Assembly (NCBI GenBank): GCA_050084515.1
Contig: CM114275.1
Coordinates: forward strand, 14,508,001-14,572,000
Direction: 5' to 3'
Origin: Blasia pusilla
Lineage: Eukaryota; Marchantiophyta; Marchantiopsida; Blasiales
Length of the DNA: 64,000 nt
Position numbers and translations under genes: made by a program. Every line of letters starts with the position of its first letter. Positions within the stretch are counted from its first letter, which is position 1. This document shows positions 45,699 through 57,471 of the stretch, piece after piece. The notes under the pieces are model-generated. The model was not told the origin of the DNA, did no database searches, and saw nothing but the letters and a program-made list of their open reading frames with translations.

Positions 45699-46481
45699 GT
45701 GGTGTTGGAGATTCAATTATACCTAGAGGATGTTCAAGACGAAATCTTGAATCAAGTGCAAGTGGTCTTGCATGAAGTGAAAGAGCTTCGACAAGAATTC
45801 AAGGTACAAACTTCTCAATTAAACCATGCACATATTCAAATCCGAGAGTTGAAGGCAACGCAAGAGGTTCTGAAGAAAGTGTTGAAAGATAGTTCTAGTG
45901 TGATGCTCGATCTTTCCAAATCCGTTGCGGATGTTCAAGAGAAGGCATCAATCTTGGTGACTACTCCCAATAGTTCAGGATTGCATGAGGTTGTTGAAAC
46001 TTTAGAAGTGAAAATGAAATCTTATGCTGAAGTTACAAAGGTTGCTCACATCTCTTTCTGTCAAGAGCAAGAGATAGAAAAAGAAAACCAATTTGCGCGT
46101 CGAAAGAATGTGAGAATCTCAGGTTTTCCGGAAACAGAGAGCAAAGAGGTGAAGAGTGTTGTCACCAAGTTCTTGGTTGATACACTTCATGTTCATAACC
46201 CGGACTTGGCTCAAGCTTTTCGTATTGGGAAAACGGGCACACAACCTCGTGCCATTCTAGTCAAGTTTGTTGATCAAACTCAACGTGATACTGCCATGGC
46301 TAAGAAGGCCATTCTCAAAGGACGGAGGATATGGTTGGATCCTGATCTCACACCTCTACAAGTCGAAACTAGGAGAAAGGAGCTTGCAAAGGTCAAAGAG
46401 GCTCAAGAAGCACGTTTTATTGCTTATCTACGTGATGGTCGAGCAATTATTACCCAGAGAAAAAGAGAGTTATCAACCTAG
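45699..46481 (+). CDS. LINE ORF1 protein, L1 type (copy K)
   Basis: Open frame with the full coiled coil, RRM-like core (RRKNVRISGFPE) and C-terminal domain. The usual start segment (Met-Ser/Thr-Thr-Gln-Asp) is mutated, so translation would need an upstream Met at 45699, which adds about ten unrelated residues. Stop at 46479-46481, 18 bases before ORF2. Confidence 0.82.
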   Translation: MVLEIQLYLEDVQDEILNQVQVVLHEVKELRQEFKVQTSQLNHAHIQIRELKATQEVLKKVLKDSSSVMLDLSKSVADVQEKASILVTTPNSSGLHEVVETLEVKMKSYAEVTKVAHISFCQEQEIEKENQFARRKNVRISGFPETESKEVKSVVTKFLVDTLHVHNPDLAQAFRIGKTGTQPRAILVKFVDQTQRDTAMAKKAILKGRRIWLDPDLTPLQVETRRKELAKVKEAQEARFIAYLRDGRAIITQRKRELST

Positions 46482-46499
46482 CAATCCAAGAAGCTGAGA

Positions 46500-49400
46500 G
46501 TGTTGATGTGGAATATACGAGGCCTTTCAACAACAAAGTATGTGAGTGCTCTACCAATTTGGGAGATGGCAGATATTATTAATATTGTGGAGACTTGGGA
46601 ACATGAGAGCAATACTATTGCAGAGATGCAAGGGTTTACTTTGGTAGGATCGACATGGAATCAAAGAAGGCAACGGGCAGGAAGGGGTTATGGCGGTATT
46701 GCTACTTTCATTAGGTCTCTATTTCTACTTCTCATTCATCTAGAAGATCAAGATATCGGGGGTCAATATCATTGGCTACGTCTTGGTTTGGTTGGGGGAT
46801 CTTATTGTTATTTGGCAGTTTGTTATTTTGCACCACTCTCCATGCCTATCTACTCAACACGCACTCACAATCGAAGTCAACCGTTCCATCGACTTATTGG
46901 GGATGTTCTCAAATATCAAAGCAAAGGTGAAGTCTTTCTAGTTGGAGATTTCAATGCTCGCACACGTACTGCTCAATTTACCCAATTCAGTGATTCCTTG
47001 ATTTCTCCTCTTCTCGAAGAATATGAGGATGGTTTATGGTCTAGAATCTCTTCAGATCTTTCTACAAATCCTTTAACAGAGTATTTTTTAACCTTTGGAG
47101 CCACTTGTAATTTGAAAGTTCTTAATGGAACCTCTCATTTTCCAATACGTGTTTCTCCTCTACCGACGCTAGCACCATCGATTATCTTCTATCCTCGCCC
47201 GCTGATAGCTCTCTTATCTCTACATTTGATATTCTAGAACCTCAGCCTGAATCAGATCATGCACCTCTCTTGTTTACTCTCTCACTGTCAAAGGAAATTC
47301 CTCTCTCGACATGTCAATCTATTTTAGCTTCTCCCAAGTTTCGTTTAGATCCTGGTAAAAAAGATCTTTATATGCTACATTTACAAGAACACTTGACTCG
47401 CATTGTATGGAGCCCTGATCCAAACACGGCAAGTATGCAACTAACCAAATTGCTCAAAAACAGTGCATCTAAGTTCTTTTCGCGCCACAGGGATAGAAGT
47501 GCTAGGAGGCTGCCTTGTAATGGGTGGTTTGACTCGAATGCAAGCAAGCAAGGGCACGAGCAGGTGATAAATCTTTGGATATCCCAAGTCGGCTTATTAT
47601 GACGAGCCTTTACAAATACTTGGTGAAATCTAAGAAACGAGCTTTCTTGCGGCGAAAACAAGAGTCCTTGACAAGAGAGCTGCATGAGGACCCCAAATCA
47701 TTTTGGCGACGGTTCGTAGTACGGTCTTCAAAACCTATTCTTGATCCCAAGTCTTTGATATCTTTTGCCGAAAAGCTCTATTTCTTCCCCGATGCTACGT
47801 CTATGCCACGTTGTGAAGGAATACGTGGCTTATTCTCTGAAGGAGAGATGATGACTCAACTAAGAAGATTGTGAATGGTAAATGTGAGGATTTGGATGGT
47901 CTTTCTATTGAACTTTTCAAGTGGGGAGGAGATTGTATTGGACCGATCCTTACCAAATTATTGGGTGATGCTGCTATCTATGGTTTTCCTTCAATCTGGT
48001 CGCTACGGGAGATTGTCCCTATTCACAAATCAGGAAGGAAGGACTTGGTGACAAACTATCGCACTATCATGGTGGGTAGTGTTTTTGCCAAGTTGTTTGG
48101 GAAATTGGTGGAGTCGGTGAGCGCATGGATGAGACTTTCCAAAAGAGAGCACGGGTCCAAGCTGGTTTTCGTCCAACATACAACACCATCGATCATATCT
48201 TGGCCTTGCGTGTTTTATGGGAGAAATCTAAGGGCAATGGAAAAGCTTTTTTTTGCGGCTTCATCGATTTCAAGAAAGCTTTTGATCTTGACCTAAGCTC
48301 TTATGGGAAAGATGCAAGCCATTGGAGTTCCACCAAATCTCCTAGCAGCCGTGGCCACGTTATACCATTCCGTTCGGGCCAAGATCAAAGGTTCACAAAC
48401 TCAAGAGATCTTGAGCACCATTGGAGTCATTCAAGGTTGCCCTCTGTCCCCTACACTTTTTGGAGTTTTCATAGATGATATCGAAAAGTGGTTGGAGGAA
48501 TGTGATAGTGAAGGGATCAAGCTTGGGGACTTTGTCATCAAAGCTCTATTGTATGCAGATGATATCATATTACTAGCACGTGATGGCATTAGTTTACAAA
48601 AGCACCTCGACACTTTGGCAAGGTTTTGTACCTTAATCGGATGGAGGTTAATATGGAGAAGTCTAAAGTCATTATAGTGGGTACTAGATCCAAGTTCTCA
48701 TTCTTTTACAAAGGTCTACAATTAGAACAAGTGAAGAGTTACAAATATCTAGGCATCGATTTCTCGCATGACTATAGTTGGGCACTTTGCGTGCAAAAGA
48801 GAGTAGAAGCTTGTTACAAAGCTCTATATTCATTTTTAAACCGGTGTAGAAGAGCTCATCTTGTGTCTTGGAGTCTTAGGAAATTCTTATTTAGGAGCTT
48901 AGTGTTGCCGGTGGTCTTATATGGGACCCAAGTTTGGGGCCCTAGTTGTAAGAAGACAGGTTGGGAGCGCGTGGAAAAAGTGCAAAAGATCTTTCTACAA
49001 GAAGAATTGGGTGGAAGAAACCAAACTCCGTATGCTATTCTTCTTGCGGAAACAGGTTTTCTTCCTCTAGAAGCTGAAGTTCTTTACTTGACCATCACTT
49101 ACATCGCAAGGGTGAGATCTCTTATGTTTCTCGCCTCCCTCATCAAGCTTTGCGAGCCACACGTTCCATAGGGTGGATGGCGGATGTGGTGACTTGGTCT
49201 TCAAAGTGGAATGTGGCGGAATGCGATTGGGACTTGAAACCGATGGCCCTCCGTGAGCATCTACAGAAGCAATCTTTCAACATCATTTGGAGCAATCCAA
49301 GCACCAAAATGGAATTTTATCAACTTCATGTTAATCCTATGCTTGTATATTGTGAACAAGGATACCTACTTGCAGGGATGTCCACGTTCTTACGACATAT

Positions 49401-49680
49401 TATCGCACGTCATAGAACTGGGTCACATAGGCTAGGAATTGAGGAAGGACGATGGTTTAAAATTGATAGAAGTGAACGAATTTGTAGGTTATGTGCCGGA
49501 GAAAATATTGAAAATGAACAGCATGTGTTTGTTACATGTCCAAGGTATGAAGAAATTAGACTAGCTCATAAAATAGATGTGGAGAATTTCTATTCTTTAC
49601 TACAGCTAGTGCCTTATGATTTAGGTTGTTATCTCAGGGACGTCATTATTCATCGCTCAAGTGCTCTAGGCTGTAGCTAG
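46500..49680 (+). pseudogene. LINE ORF2 (copy K), YADD subfamily, several frameshifts
   Basis: Endonuclease from 46500 with WNIRGL, VETWEHE and GDFNARTRT blocks. A 13-bp deletion near 47145 shifts the frame before STIDYLL; further single-base losses near 47540, 47872, 48117, 48290, 48640 and 49125 break the RT. The catalytic box is YADD (about 48553-48564). The C-terminal CRLC...H...C zinc motif is intact (49150-49680 open). Confidence 0.9.
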
Positions 49681-49790
49681 GAGAAGGTCTTAACGATCTT
49701 TTTCAGGGTTAGTCAATGAATGACTTGTAATGTGTTTTTTAGCCTTTTGATCCTTTGGGTCCCACGGGCTTGATCTATTTACCATTTACC

Positions 49791-50920
49791 AATAGCTAAG
49801 TTCTCAAAGGCCATAGGCATAACTCTACGAAAAACTTCTGCCCTCTGAGAACATGCTTGTACCCACACATGTGGATCATCAAGATCTAACACCTTTGCCA
49901 TGTCACGTCGAATCGCTGCAGATAAATCTGGCTCTCTCCCAAAGAGCAAAAAGTATGGTAAAAATGACGCAAAGGATGCCTGCCAACTAAAGCGATAACC
50001 CATACCCAACCATGGCAACTGTAGGTCTCACTCCCTCAATTGTCCCCGCTGCAAGCCATACTTGCGCAATACTCTCTTCACCGTCTGTACCACTCTCTCC
50101 GCCAACCCATCCACCTCATGATGATCTCTGGACGTGGTGCGGTGATCTATCAGCGCCTGATCACACAAGGCCTCAAACTCTCCCTTGAACTCGGTACCCT
50201 GGTCAGTCAACATCTCCGCCGGTGCACCAAAGTGACTAAGCACACGATCTAGAAAGTTGTTCCCTCGCTCGCCTTTTTTGGTAGTACCACCAACTCTATC
50301 TACTTGGAGAAATGCTCCACCATGATCAACACGTACCTATGATGACGTCCCATCAATGGCAAAGGTCCCGCAAAGTCTAAAATCCACCGATAACCTAAAC
50401 CCATAATCGGCAAAGGATGTAACTCCGGAGTGGGAGCATTGAAGGATGCTCGCACTCTATCACATACCATACATCTGGCCACAAACTATTGTACCCCATT
50501 ATGCATGCCGCGCCACCAATACTGAACCTGGAGTAAGCTGTAAGTACGCTTTACTCCGAAATGTCCCAACTCCTCATGGGCATCTCGCACTACACGTGCT
50601 CGTTGGGAAGGATGAGGTACCACTCGTATCCTACCATCTCCCAGTACCCGCAAAATGTGAGTCCCCTCCCACCTGAACCTCTTGGCTCTCTGTAGGATCC
50701 GATCCCGCTCCCTAGCACTCACTGTACTCGCGATACCGCCAGTGCGCAAGAACTCCACAACCTCCACGTCGCCATGGATATCACGACCATCTGTCGCCTC
50801 TTCACTAACCTTCAGATCCAAAGACTCATCATCCAACCCCACCACTTGAGTCATCACCTGTGGCTGACCTGCCATAGTCAACCAACAAAGATAGGCAGAT
50901 GCATGCCAACCGGGCACCAT
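49791..50920 (-). pseudogene. Gypsy integrase, zinc and catalytic domains (main element)
   Basis: Open from 50920 with a tether region, then HEELGHFGVKRTYSLLQ and, after a TAG at about 50484, CMVCDRVRASF, completing the HHCC motif. The core shows LDFAGPLP (Asp), MLTDQGTEF (Asp) and EVDGLAERV (Glu), with a stop/frameshift between 50300 and 50243 and a TGA near 50027. LINE K interrupts after FENLAIG. DDE residues are all present, so inactivity is due to frame breaks. Confidence 0.88.
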
Positions 50921-50944
50921 CTCCTCATCACTCTCTCCGTGCCA

Positions 50945-52210
50945 TCAAACTCCTATGTCGTCTCTCTGACTTGGACATGGGTTACGACTCAACCCATCCG
51001 CATCCTGGTTCAGCCAACCTGGCATATGAACCACCTCAAACTCATACTCCTGTAGTAATAGAGCCCACATGGCAAGCTTTCCCGTAAGCTTGTTTGACTC
51101 CATCAACCACCTCAACGGCTGATGATCAGTGATAAGTGTGAAAGGGTTGCCGAATAAATAGCACGTGAAATGTGCCACGGCCCACACTGCAGCCAAGCAC
51201 TCTCCCTCGAGGAGTGACCGCCTGCAATGTTGTTCAATCGGCTCGCGTAAGCCACAACGAACTCCCTCTCCTCATCATCCCTCTGAGTAAGCATTGCTCC
51301 TAGACCCAACATGCTCCAATCCGTATGTAACTGGAATGGGCGACCCCTAACCGGTCTCTGTAAAATGGGTGAGGACGTCAACCTGTCCTTGAACGCCTAA
51401 CCCACTAGGGTATATGGTGTGTCCCAAGTACTCAATCTGCTCTTGAAAGAATTTGCACTTGCCTAGATGTAACTTCAGTCCATGTAACTGCAATCGCCGA
51501 AACACCTCCTCCAAGTGTCGCTCATGCTCCTCAACCGTGGAACTGAAGATAAGAATATCATCTATGTAACATCGTACAAAATCCAAGCCAGCCAAAATCC
51601 TATCCATCACTCTCTGAAACTCTGCAGATGCGTTCTTCAACCCAAATGGTAAGAACCGCCACTAATACAAGCAATCTCTCCCGAACCGATCTATCCCCCA
51701 GAATATTGTCTTCTCCCTGTCCTCCAACCTGATAGGAAGCTGATGATAGCCACCACGGAGATCTAAAGTACTGAAGATCTTTGCATGCCCTACTGCATCA
51801 AAGATCTCCTCATGAGTAGGCATGGCGTTCTGATCTGACCTCGTCTGTCGGTTGATAGAACGGTAATCTCCACACATCCGCCTATCCGTCCAATTGCCAT
51901 ACATATCCTTCTTTGGCGACATGACTGATGCAGATGCATACTCCCCATGTGATAACTCCACAAGTCCAGCCTCCAACAAGTCATGACTCCTGCTCTGAAT
52001 CAAGGCTCGCTCCATATCAGAATACTTGTAGGGTCGACGAAAGATCGGCGTATCACTAGCCAACTCAATCCGTATCCCGGGACCCTTCAACGTACCCAAG
52101 TCTCTCATACTGAAGGCAAAACAACTAACATGCCTTCTCAGAAACCTATGAACTCGCCGTTGCTCTCCTCCTATCAACTTGAGACCTATCACAAGCTCCC
52201 AAGTCTCCAT
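50945..52210 (-). pseudogene. Gypsy reverse transcriptase and RNase H (main element)
   Basis: RT fingers and palm: MCGDYRSINRQT, FSTLDLRGGYHQLPI (catalytic Asp), then after an in-frame stop near 51662 a FGLKNASAEFQRVMD block and the YIDDILIFS catalytic box (about 51555-51580). RNase H shows HTDWSMLGLGAML and, after a frameshift near 51190, LITDHQPLRWLM and a final NQDADGLSR. Domain order and motifs are Ty3/gypsy (Metaviridae-type). Three lesions prevent a single product. Confidence 0.9.
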
Positions 52211-52494
52211 CGTGACCTCACTCGGAGAGGACGCAACCTCCGGCTTTGGTTGCTATGTAGCAACCCTAGCCACCTCCGTAACAGCCACTCCACTCTGACC
52301 TCCTACACCATGCTCCACATCCGAAAAATGAACATGTGCTACTCTAGCCGCCTTTGCACTCTTTGCTCGAACGACGTCCCAGGAAGTCCATGGGTGCCTA
52401 TCTCTCCTCGTCTCGCCCCCAACCAATGCCTGTACAGACCCTGTAGGCAATGGTCCAACTCGTGGACGTGACGACATGGATGACATTCGCATGC

Positions 52495-53376
52495 GTCTCT
52501 GCTCAGCCATACCTAGGCTGACTATCCATGTGAGACAATTGAGGTCCATCGCGTGCCCCAACACTGTCTCCGTGATGCCTCTATCATCCCTGGCAGGGCC
52601 GTAGTACCGGTAGTGAAGCCCATGGTGCGCTCGCGCTCATCTACTGTAGGCTCCTCCAATGCTCCGGTCACCTCATCCCAAATCATGCATGGCCCTCCTT
52701 GACGAAAGGCATGGGATGATGGGAAGCTCACCAACGTAGGTAAGGCTGCCCTCAACTCCCCCACCCTGTTGGCCATGGCCAACGGTGGTCTATCATCCCG
52801 TGTCACCACTTGAGATCGATGCCCTGAGCCCAAAATAGCATCCATTGTGAGATGTGGTGCTCTCTGGACTCCACCGTATGCTCGACTCAGTACCTCTGAT
52901 GGTATCAGGTTCGTCCACCACAGTCATGGACGATGGGCACGTGACCCAACTCTTGCTACATCTAACAACACAGCAGGTCCTGGAGAACATATCTGACTCT
53001 CCTGCAAGTGTCGTACTACTGGCAGCATCTCCCAAAACATCCCTGACCTTGGATCCTGCAATCCAAATCCTCGGCCAGCTAATGAATGACCTTGACATGG
53101 CCATCCAGCAATCACCAAATGAATGGTGCCAACTCTATCCAGATCCTGCGCCCCCACCAAAGAGATGTCGGCAGGTAGCGTATGCTGATATCCCCATACT
53201 GCAGATACTGGCAACAACTCAGGATACCTCTGGACCAGTCTCGCCACGTGACGTAATGATACTCGCCGCGCGGTCTCATCTCTCTCCACATAAAGGTACT
53301 GATGCACCCATATGCCTGCCTGCATTAGTGCAACCAATCCGGTGCTAATCCCTCCGAAGAGATCTAACATCCTAAC
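52495..53376 (-). pseudogene. DNMT3-like C5-cytosine methyltransferase domain inside gypsy pol
   Basis: Transfers methyl from AdoMet to cytosine C5. It begins in the same open frame as the protease (residue ~361 of the frame opening at 54456). Motif I MLDLFGGISTGL (363-374), motif II-type YVERDETAR (389-397), motif IV GWPCQGHS with the catalytic Cys (Cys454), and AHRP(R)LWWTNL near motif VII/VIII. After a TGA at 52924-52926 the same frame goes on with a target-recognition-like region and a C-terminal LGHAMDL...LGMAEQ in a frame shifted near 52565. The ENV motif VI expected between RHLQESQ and GPAVLLD is absent: about 30 residues are deleted. Domain order is unpermuted and most like DNMT3; the exact family is inferred. 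Confidence 0.82.
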
Positions 53377-54456
53377 ACCCTCCTTTGGGCACTGCCACAC
53401 AACATGTGTGGTATCCAGTGGGGTCAACGTCTCCACTCCAAGAGCCCAATCACCACGTGACTCTCGCTGCTCTGGGATAAAAACATGACTCCACGCCTGC
53501 CTCACGAGGTCGTCGGCACTCCACAATGGTGAAGAGGCCTCGCCAACATGGGAAGAGACACCCGCCATGGCCTGTCTCTCCGTGGGACTATCCGCCACTG
53601 GGACATCCTCCGCATATGCATTCCCCTCCAACAACTCTCTTGGCCACCTAACACTAACTGTGAAAGCTGCCAACGTGGTCACAGACTCGCCTTGTGATCG
53701 ACCACCTCGTCCCGCAAACTGCACGGGTAACTGACTCATCCGACCGTCACCTGACAGCCATCCTGGCCGATAAGAAGCGGTCTCTTCCCAGAAGTCAAGG
53801 ATGAATCCTAGGGGATATAACACTGTACTCCCCACCAACACATCGTACGACTTAGCTGGTGTCGTAATCGCACGTGTGCGCACCATAGCACTATCCGTCG
53901 CATGCTCGGCCGACTTCAAAACAATCTCTGCCGAGTCATATCGAGTGGGTGATACGCCCGCAATTGAGGTCTGTATCTGGAAGGGACAAGGCTCAATGTC
54001 GGCCTTCCGTAACCCCAACGCTAAACACGATGTCTTCCCTAACATCAAGGGTTGTGCTCCCGAATCAAGTAGGACACGCTGCGGGTGGTATACTGTCCCC
54101 GTCGGACTAACCAAGTGAAATACTCCAGCTCGGTTATCCAGTAACACTACTGCAGGTGTCACCACTACTCGCTCTATGGCCGGTCGAGCTGGCATATCTA
54201 CCAACTTCGCCGCCGCCCCCGCATGCCATGACTCTGTGGGGAACGTCCCAAGCACCGGCTTTGAGGGCAAGTCGACCACCTCCTCAACTACCTCTGAACA
54301 AGAAGCAGTCATCTCTCCACGCTCACACAACGTGACGGCCAACCGGAACACCTCAGCTGGTCCAACCCCCAACGTCGCCAACTCTATGGCGGAAAATAGC
54401 GGAGTCTGACTCACTCTGGTGGGCACCTCCAACACTATGGTCGACATTGACTCCAC
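53377..54456 (-). pseudogene. Gypsy aspartic protease and linker (main element)
   Basis: Retropepsin-like protease that would cut the polyprotein. The active site is VLLDSGAQPLML (Asp131 of the frame from 54456), the flap region follows, and a conserved ILDFWEE-type strand closes the fold near residue 220. A 140-residue low-complexity linker then leads directly into the methyltransferase without a stop. The frame upstream of 54456 is broken from gag by stops (54480-54520), so the protein is not intact as one unit. Confidence 0.78.
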
Positions 54457-54846
54457 TCAATCCGGCATAGGAGTTGTCACTCCAACTCCTCGTGACGTCG
54501 ACGTAGGTGCCTAAATTGTAGGCACCGCTAGTCGTCGAGGCACCATCGATGGTGTGTGTAGTGCCTCCGACAATGTGAACGACTGTGGAACCCTGGCCTG
54601 CCGCCCATCGTTCCCCTGTGGTGGGTCAATCTCAACTCCACCTCTCGATGGCTCGGTACCTCTCGTAGCACCCCAAGTCACCACTACAGCTGTCTCAACT
54701 TGGGCTGCACTACACATAAATCCCATACTAGCGAGATCCTCACCCAGGTCAGGGTAAGAGGTAGAAGTTGGAGTCACACTAGCTGCTCGCAGCTATGTGC
54801 CTTCCCTAAGTTGCATCATCGTCATGGCAGCAATCCTCTGCTCCAA

Positions 54847-56149
54847 CTAATCGATGCGTGAGAGAAGTGTCGGCTCTTGTGCTCCTGCTCCATCTCCTTT
54901 GGCTGGTGGTGGTCCTCTACCACCACGTCCAGGAAGAACTCCCCGACCTCCCCCAGGACGACCTCTCCCAGACCCTCGGCCTACCTCTGGACGTGCCCCT
55001 CGGCAAAGGTCAAAAAATCTATCCCTAATGTGACCATATCTATGGCAATGGTCACATTGGTGCTGTGGTGGGGCCATCCTCTATGGCTCCTGAGCAATCG
55101 GAGGCGGTGGTGGTCCTCTCCCATGCTGTGGGCAGTCTCTCTACCTATGGGCCCCTCCACACGTCCAACAAGACCACATCGGTCCCTGCTGGGCAACATA
55201 TGTAGTTACGGGTCGTTGCCTCATAGGCTCACCGTACCCGCCCTGATCTCTAGGCACACTGGCCCGCTCCCGTGGTACTGGTGCTCGCTGTGGCACCTGT
55301 GGAGTCACCGTCGCTTGTGGACCTGTCGACTCTCGAGAAAATCCAGCGGTCACTACCTGCTCCTCACTCATGTTGAGCTCAATACGCTCAGACAACGCAA
55401 AGACCACCTTCAATGTGGGCTTTGCTGTGTGAATCAGCATCGCATCTCAGACTCTCCTCCGTAGTTCTCGGTCCGAGAACCCCGTACCAATACAGGACTG
55501 ACTGTGCCTCAGTCACTCCAAACGTAGCAATGATCAGCCTCCTCATGCGTGTGAATGCCTCTCTCAGACTCTCACCCGATTGTCGCTGAAAATCCTGTAG
55601 ACTCTTCAGCTTGTCGGTGCGTACGCCCTCGTAGCTCTTTCCCAAATGTCAGAAGAACTCCACTGTGGGGCTGAAGCTGGGTGGCCCTCTACCACCAGAG
55701 GTCTCTGCCACATCGCCTGTCTCACTGCCCTCCTCTCCATCTAGTCTCCGGGCTGATGGTGTGGGTCTCTCTCCTCTCACAATCCCATCATATGCCTCGC
55801 GACCACTAGTGGACACATACCCTGGAGCCCAATACATCCTCCAAGCATCGATCTCTACTGAATATAGTGATCGAAACTCCATGTAGTCATCCATCAAAGG
55901 ACCCTCTAAGTGCTGGAACAACCCCTTCCATGCCATGAAAGGGTTGAACCGTGTCGGGGTCCGTATCTCCTGGCAGTCGCACCATGTGTCAAACTCCTGG
56001 ATAAAATCATCTAAGTCGATGGTGCCCACTGCACCCGAGAAACAACGCATGCCCCAATGGCCCATGTCGTCCATCTCTTGCCAAATACTACTGTCTCTGT
56101 TTGCGATCTCGTCACCAGACCCAACGTCCAATGATGACGATCCAGCCAC
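54847..56149 (-). pseudogene. Gypsy gag with two zinc knuckles (main element)
   Basis: Capsid-like region 55388-56149 (FNPFMAWKGLFQHLEG, MDDYMEF, SLREAFTRMRRLI) and nucleocapsid with two CCHC-type knuckles: CWTCGGAHR-stop-RDC (about 55140-55165) and CDHCHRYGHIRDRFFDLC (about 55005-55060), followed by a Gly/Arg-rich tail. Stops at about 55645 and 55147 and a frameshift near 55440 split it. It packages element RNA in the virus-like particle. Confidence 0.83.
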
Positions 56150-56704
56150 GGATGGATTTCAGGGTAGCTCCTTACTGGTAACCCCTCGGTATCTCACTCC
56201 ACAACCGAGTTATACAGACGAAGTTGTGAGAGATTTGAGTTTCTGCTCTTGTAGATTTGAGGATTTCAGATCTGAATCTTTCCGAGGCCATAACTTTGAG
56301 GTGGAGTGTCATATGAAGCTGAGATTTGGAGGAAACGTGGAGTATAAGGAGGTGCCCTAGCCCTCAGAATTGCAAGCCCACCCGAGGCTGAGATTTGGAG
56401 GCAACGTGGAGTATAAGGAGATGCCCTAGCCCTAAGAATTTCAAGCACAACTGAGTTATACACACGAATTTGTGAGAGATTTGAGTTTTTGCCCTTCTAG
56501 ATTTGAGGATTTCAGATCTGAATCTTGCCGAGGCCATAACTTTGAGGTGGATTGTCATATGAAGCTGAGATTGGGAGGCAACGTGGACTATAAGGAGGTG
56601 CCCTAGCCCTAAGAATTGCAAGCAGAACCGACTTCTAGAGCAGAAGTTTTGTGGTGTTGGAGATTTGATTATACTTTCTAGGATGCAGTGAAGTCGAGTA
56701 CAAG

Positions 56705-57459
56705 ATGACTACTCAAGACGAAATCTTGAATCTAGTGCAAGTCGTCTTGCACGAATTGAAAGAGCTTCGACAAGAATTCAAGGTGCAATTTTCTCAATTA
56801 AACCATGCACATATTCAAATCCGAGAGTTGAAGGCAACACAAGAGGTTCTGAAGAAAGTGTTGAAAGATAGTTCTAGTGTGATGCTCAATCTTTCCAAAT
56901 CCGTTGCGGATGTTCAAGAGAAGGCATCATCCTTGGTGACTACTCCCAATAGTTCAGGATTGCATGAGGTTGTTGAAACTTTAGAAGTGAAAATGAAATC
57001 TTATGCTGAAGTTACAAAGGTTGCTCATATCTCTTTCTGTCAAGAGCAAGAGATAGAAAAAGAAAACCAATTTGCGCGTCGAAAGAATGTGAGAATCTCA
57101 GGTTTGCCGGAAACAGAGAGCGAAGAGGTGAAGAGTGTTGTCACCAAGTTCTTGGTTGATACACTTCATGTTCATAACCCGGACTTGGCTCAAGCTTTTT
57201 GCATTGGGAAAACGGCACACAACCTCGTGCCATTCTAGTCAAGTTTGTTGATCAAACTCAACGTGATACTGCCATGGCTAACAAGGCCATTCTCAAAGGA
57301 CGAAGGATATGGTTGGATCCTGATCTCACTCCTCTACAAGTCGAAGCTAGGAGAAAGGAGCTTGCAAAGGTCAAAGAGGCTCAAGAAGCAGGTTTTATTG
57401 CTTATCTACGCGATGGGCGAGCAATTGTTACCCAGAGAAAAAGAGAGTTATCAACCTAG
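56705..57459 (+). pseudogene. LINE ORF1 protein, L1 type (copy M), one frameshift
   Basis: Starts MTTQDEILNLVQ with intact coiled coil and RRM-like core. A one-base loss in GGGCACACAA (near 57213) moves the C-terminal domain to the next frame (57199-57459). Before the frameshift it matches copy F closely. Confidence 0.87.
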
Positions 57460-57471
57460 CAATCCAAGAAG

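Larger units (their letters stand above)
45304..49790 (+). mobile_element. LINE copy K, near full length, inserted in the gypsy integrase
   Basis: Two 5'UTR monomers (period 177 bp between 45321 and 45498), ORF1, ORF2 and TTTACCA tail at about 49770-49790. Flanks share CAATA (left at 45279-45283 in GGGCAATA, right in TTACCAATAGC), a 5-bp target-site duplication; gypsy remnant 1 shows the empty site. The first ~17 bases after the duplication are an inverted copy of flanking gypsy DNA. Confidence 0.92.
44021..56205 (-). mobile_element. Ty3/gypsy element with DNMT3-like and PHD domains, split by LINE K
   Basis: Reading right to left: gag (54847-56149), protease and cytosine methyltransferase (52495-54456), reverse transcriptase and RNase H (50945-52210), integrase (49779-50920, then 45304 onward after LINE K), PHD finger, polypurine tract (44779-44800), 3' LTR (44021-44778). 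The 5' LTR is missing; LINE M begins right of gag. Without LINE K the remnant is about 7.7 kb. Order PR-RT-RH-INT is Ty3/gypsy. All coding regions carry stops or frameshifts. Confidence 0.88.
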
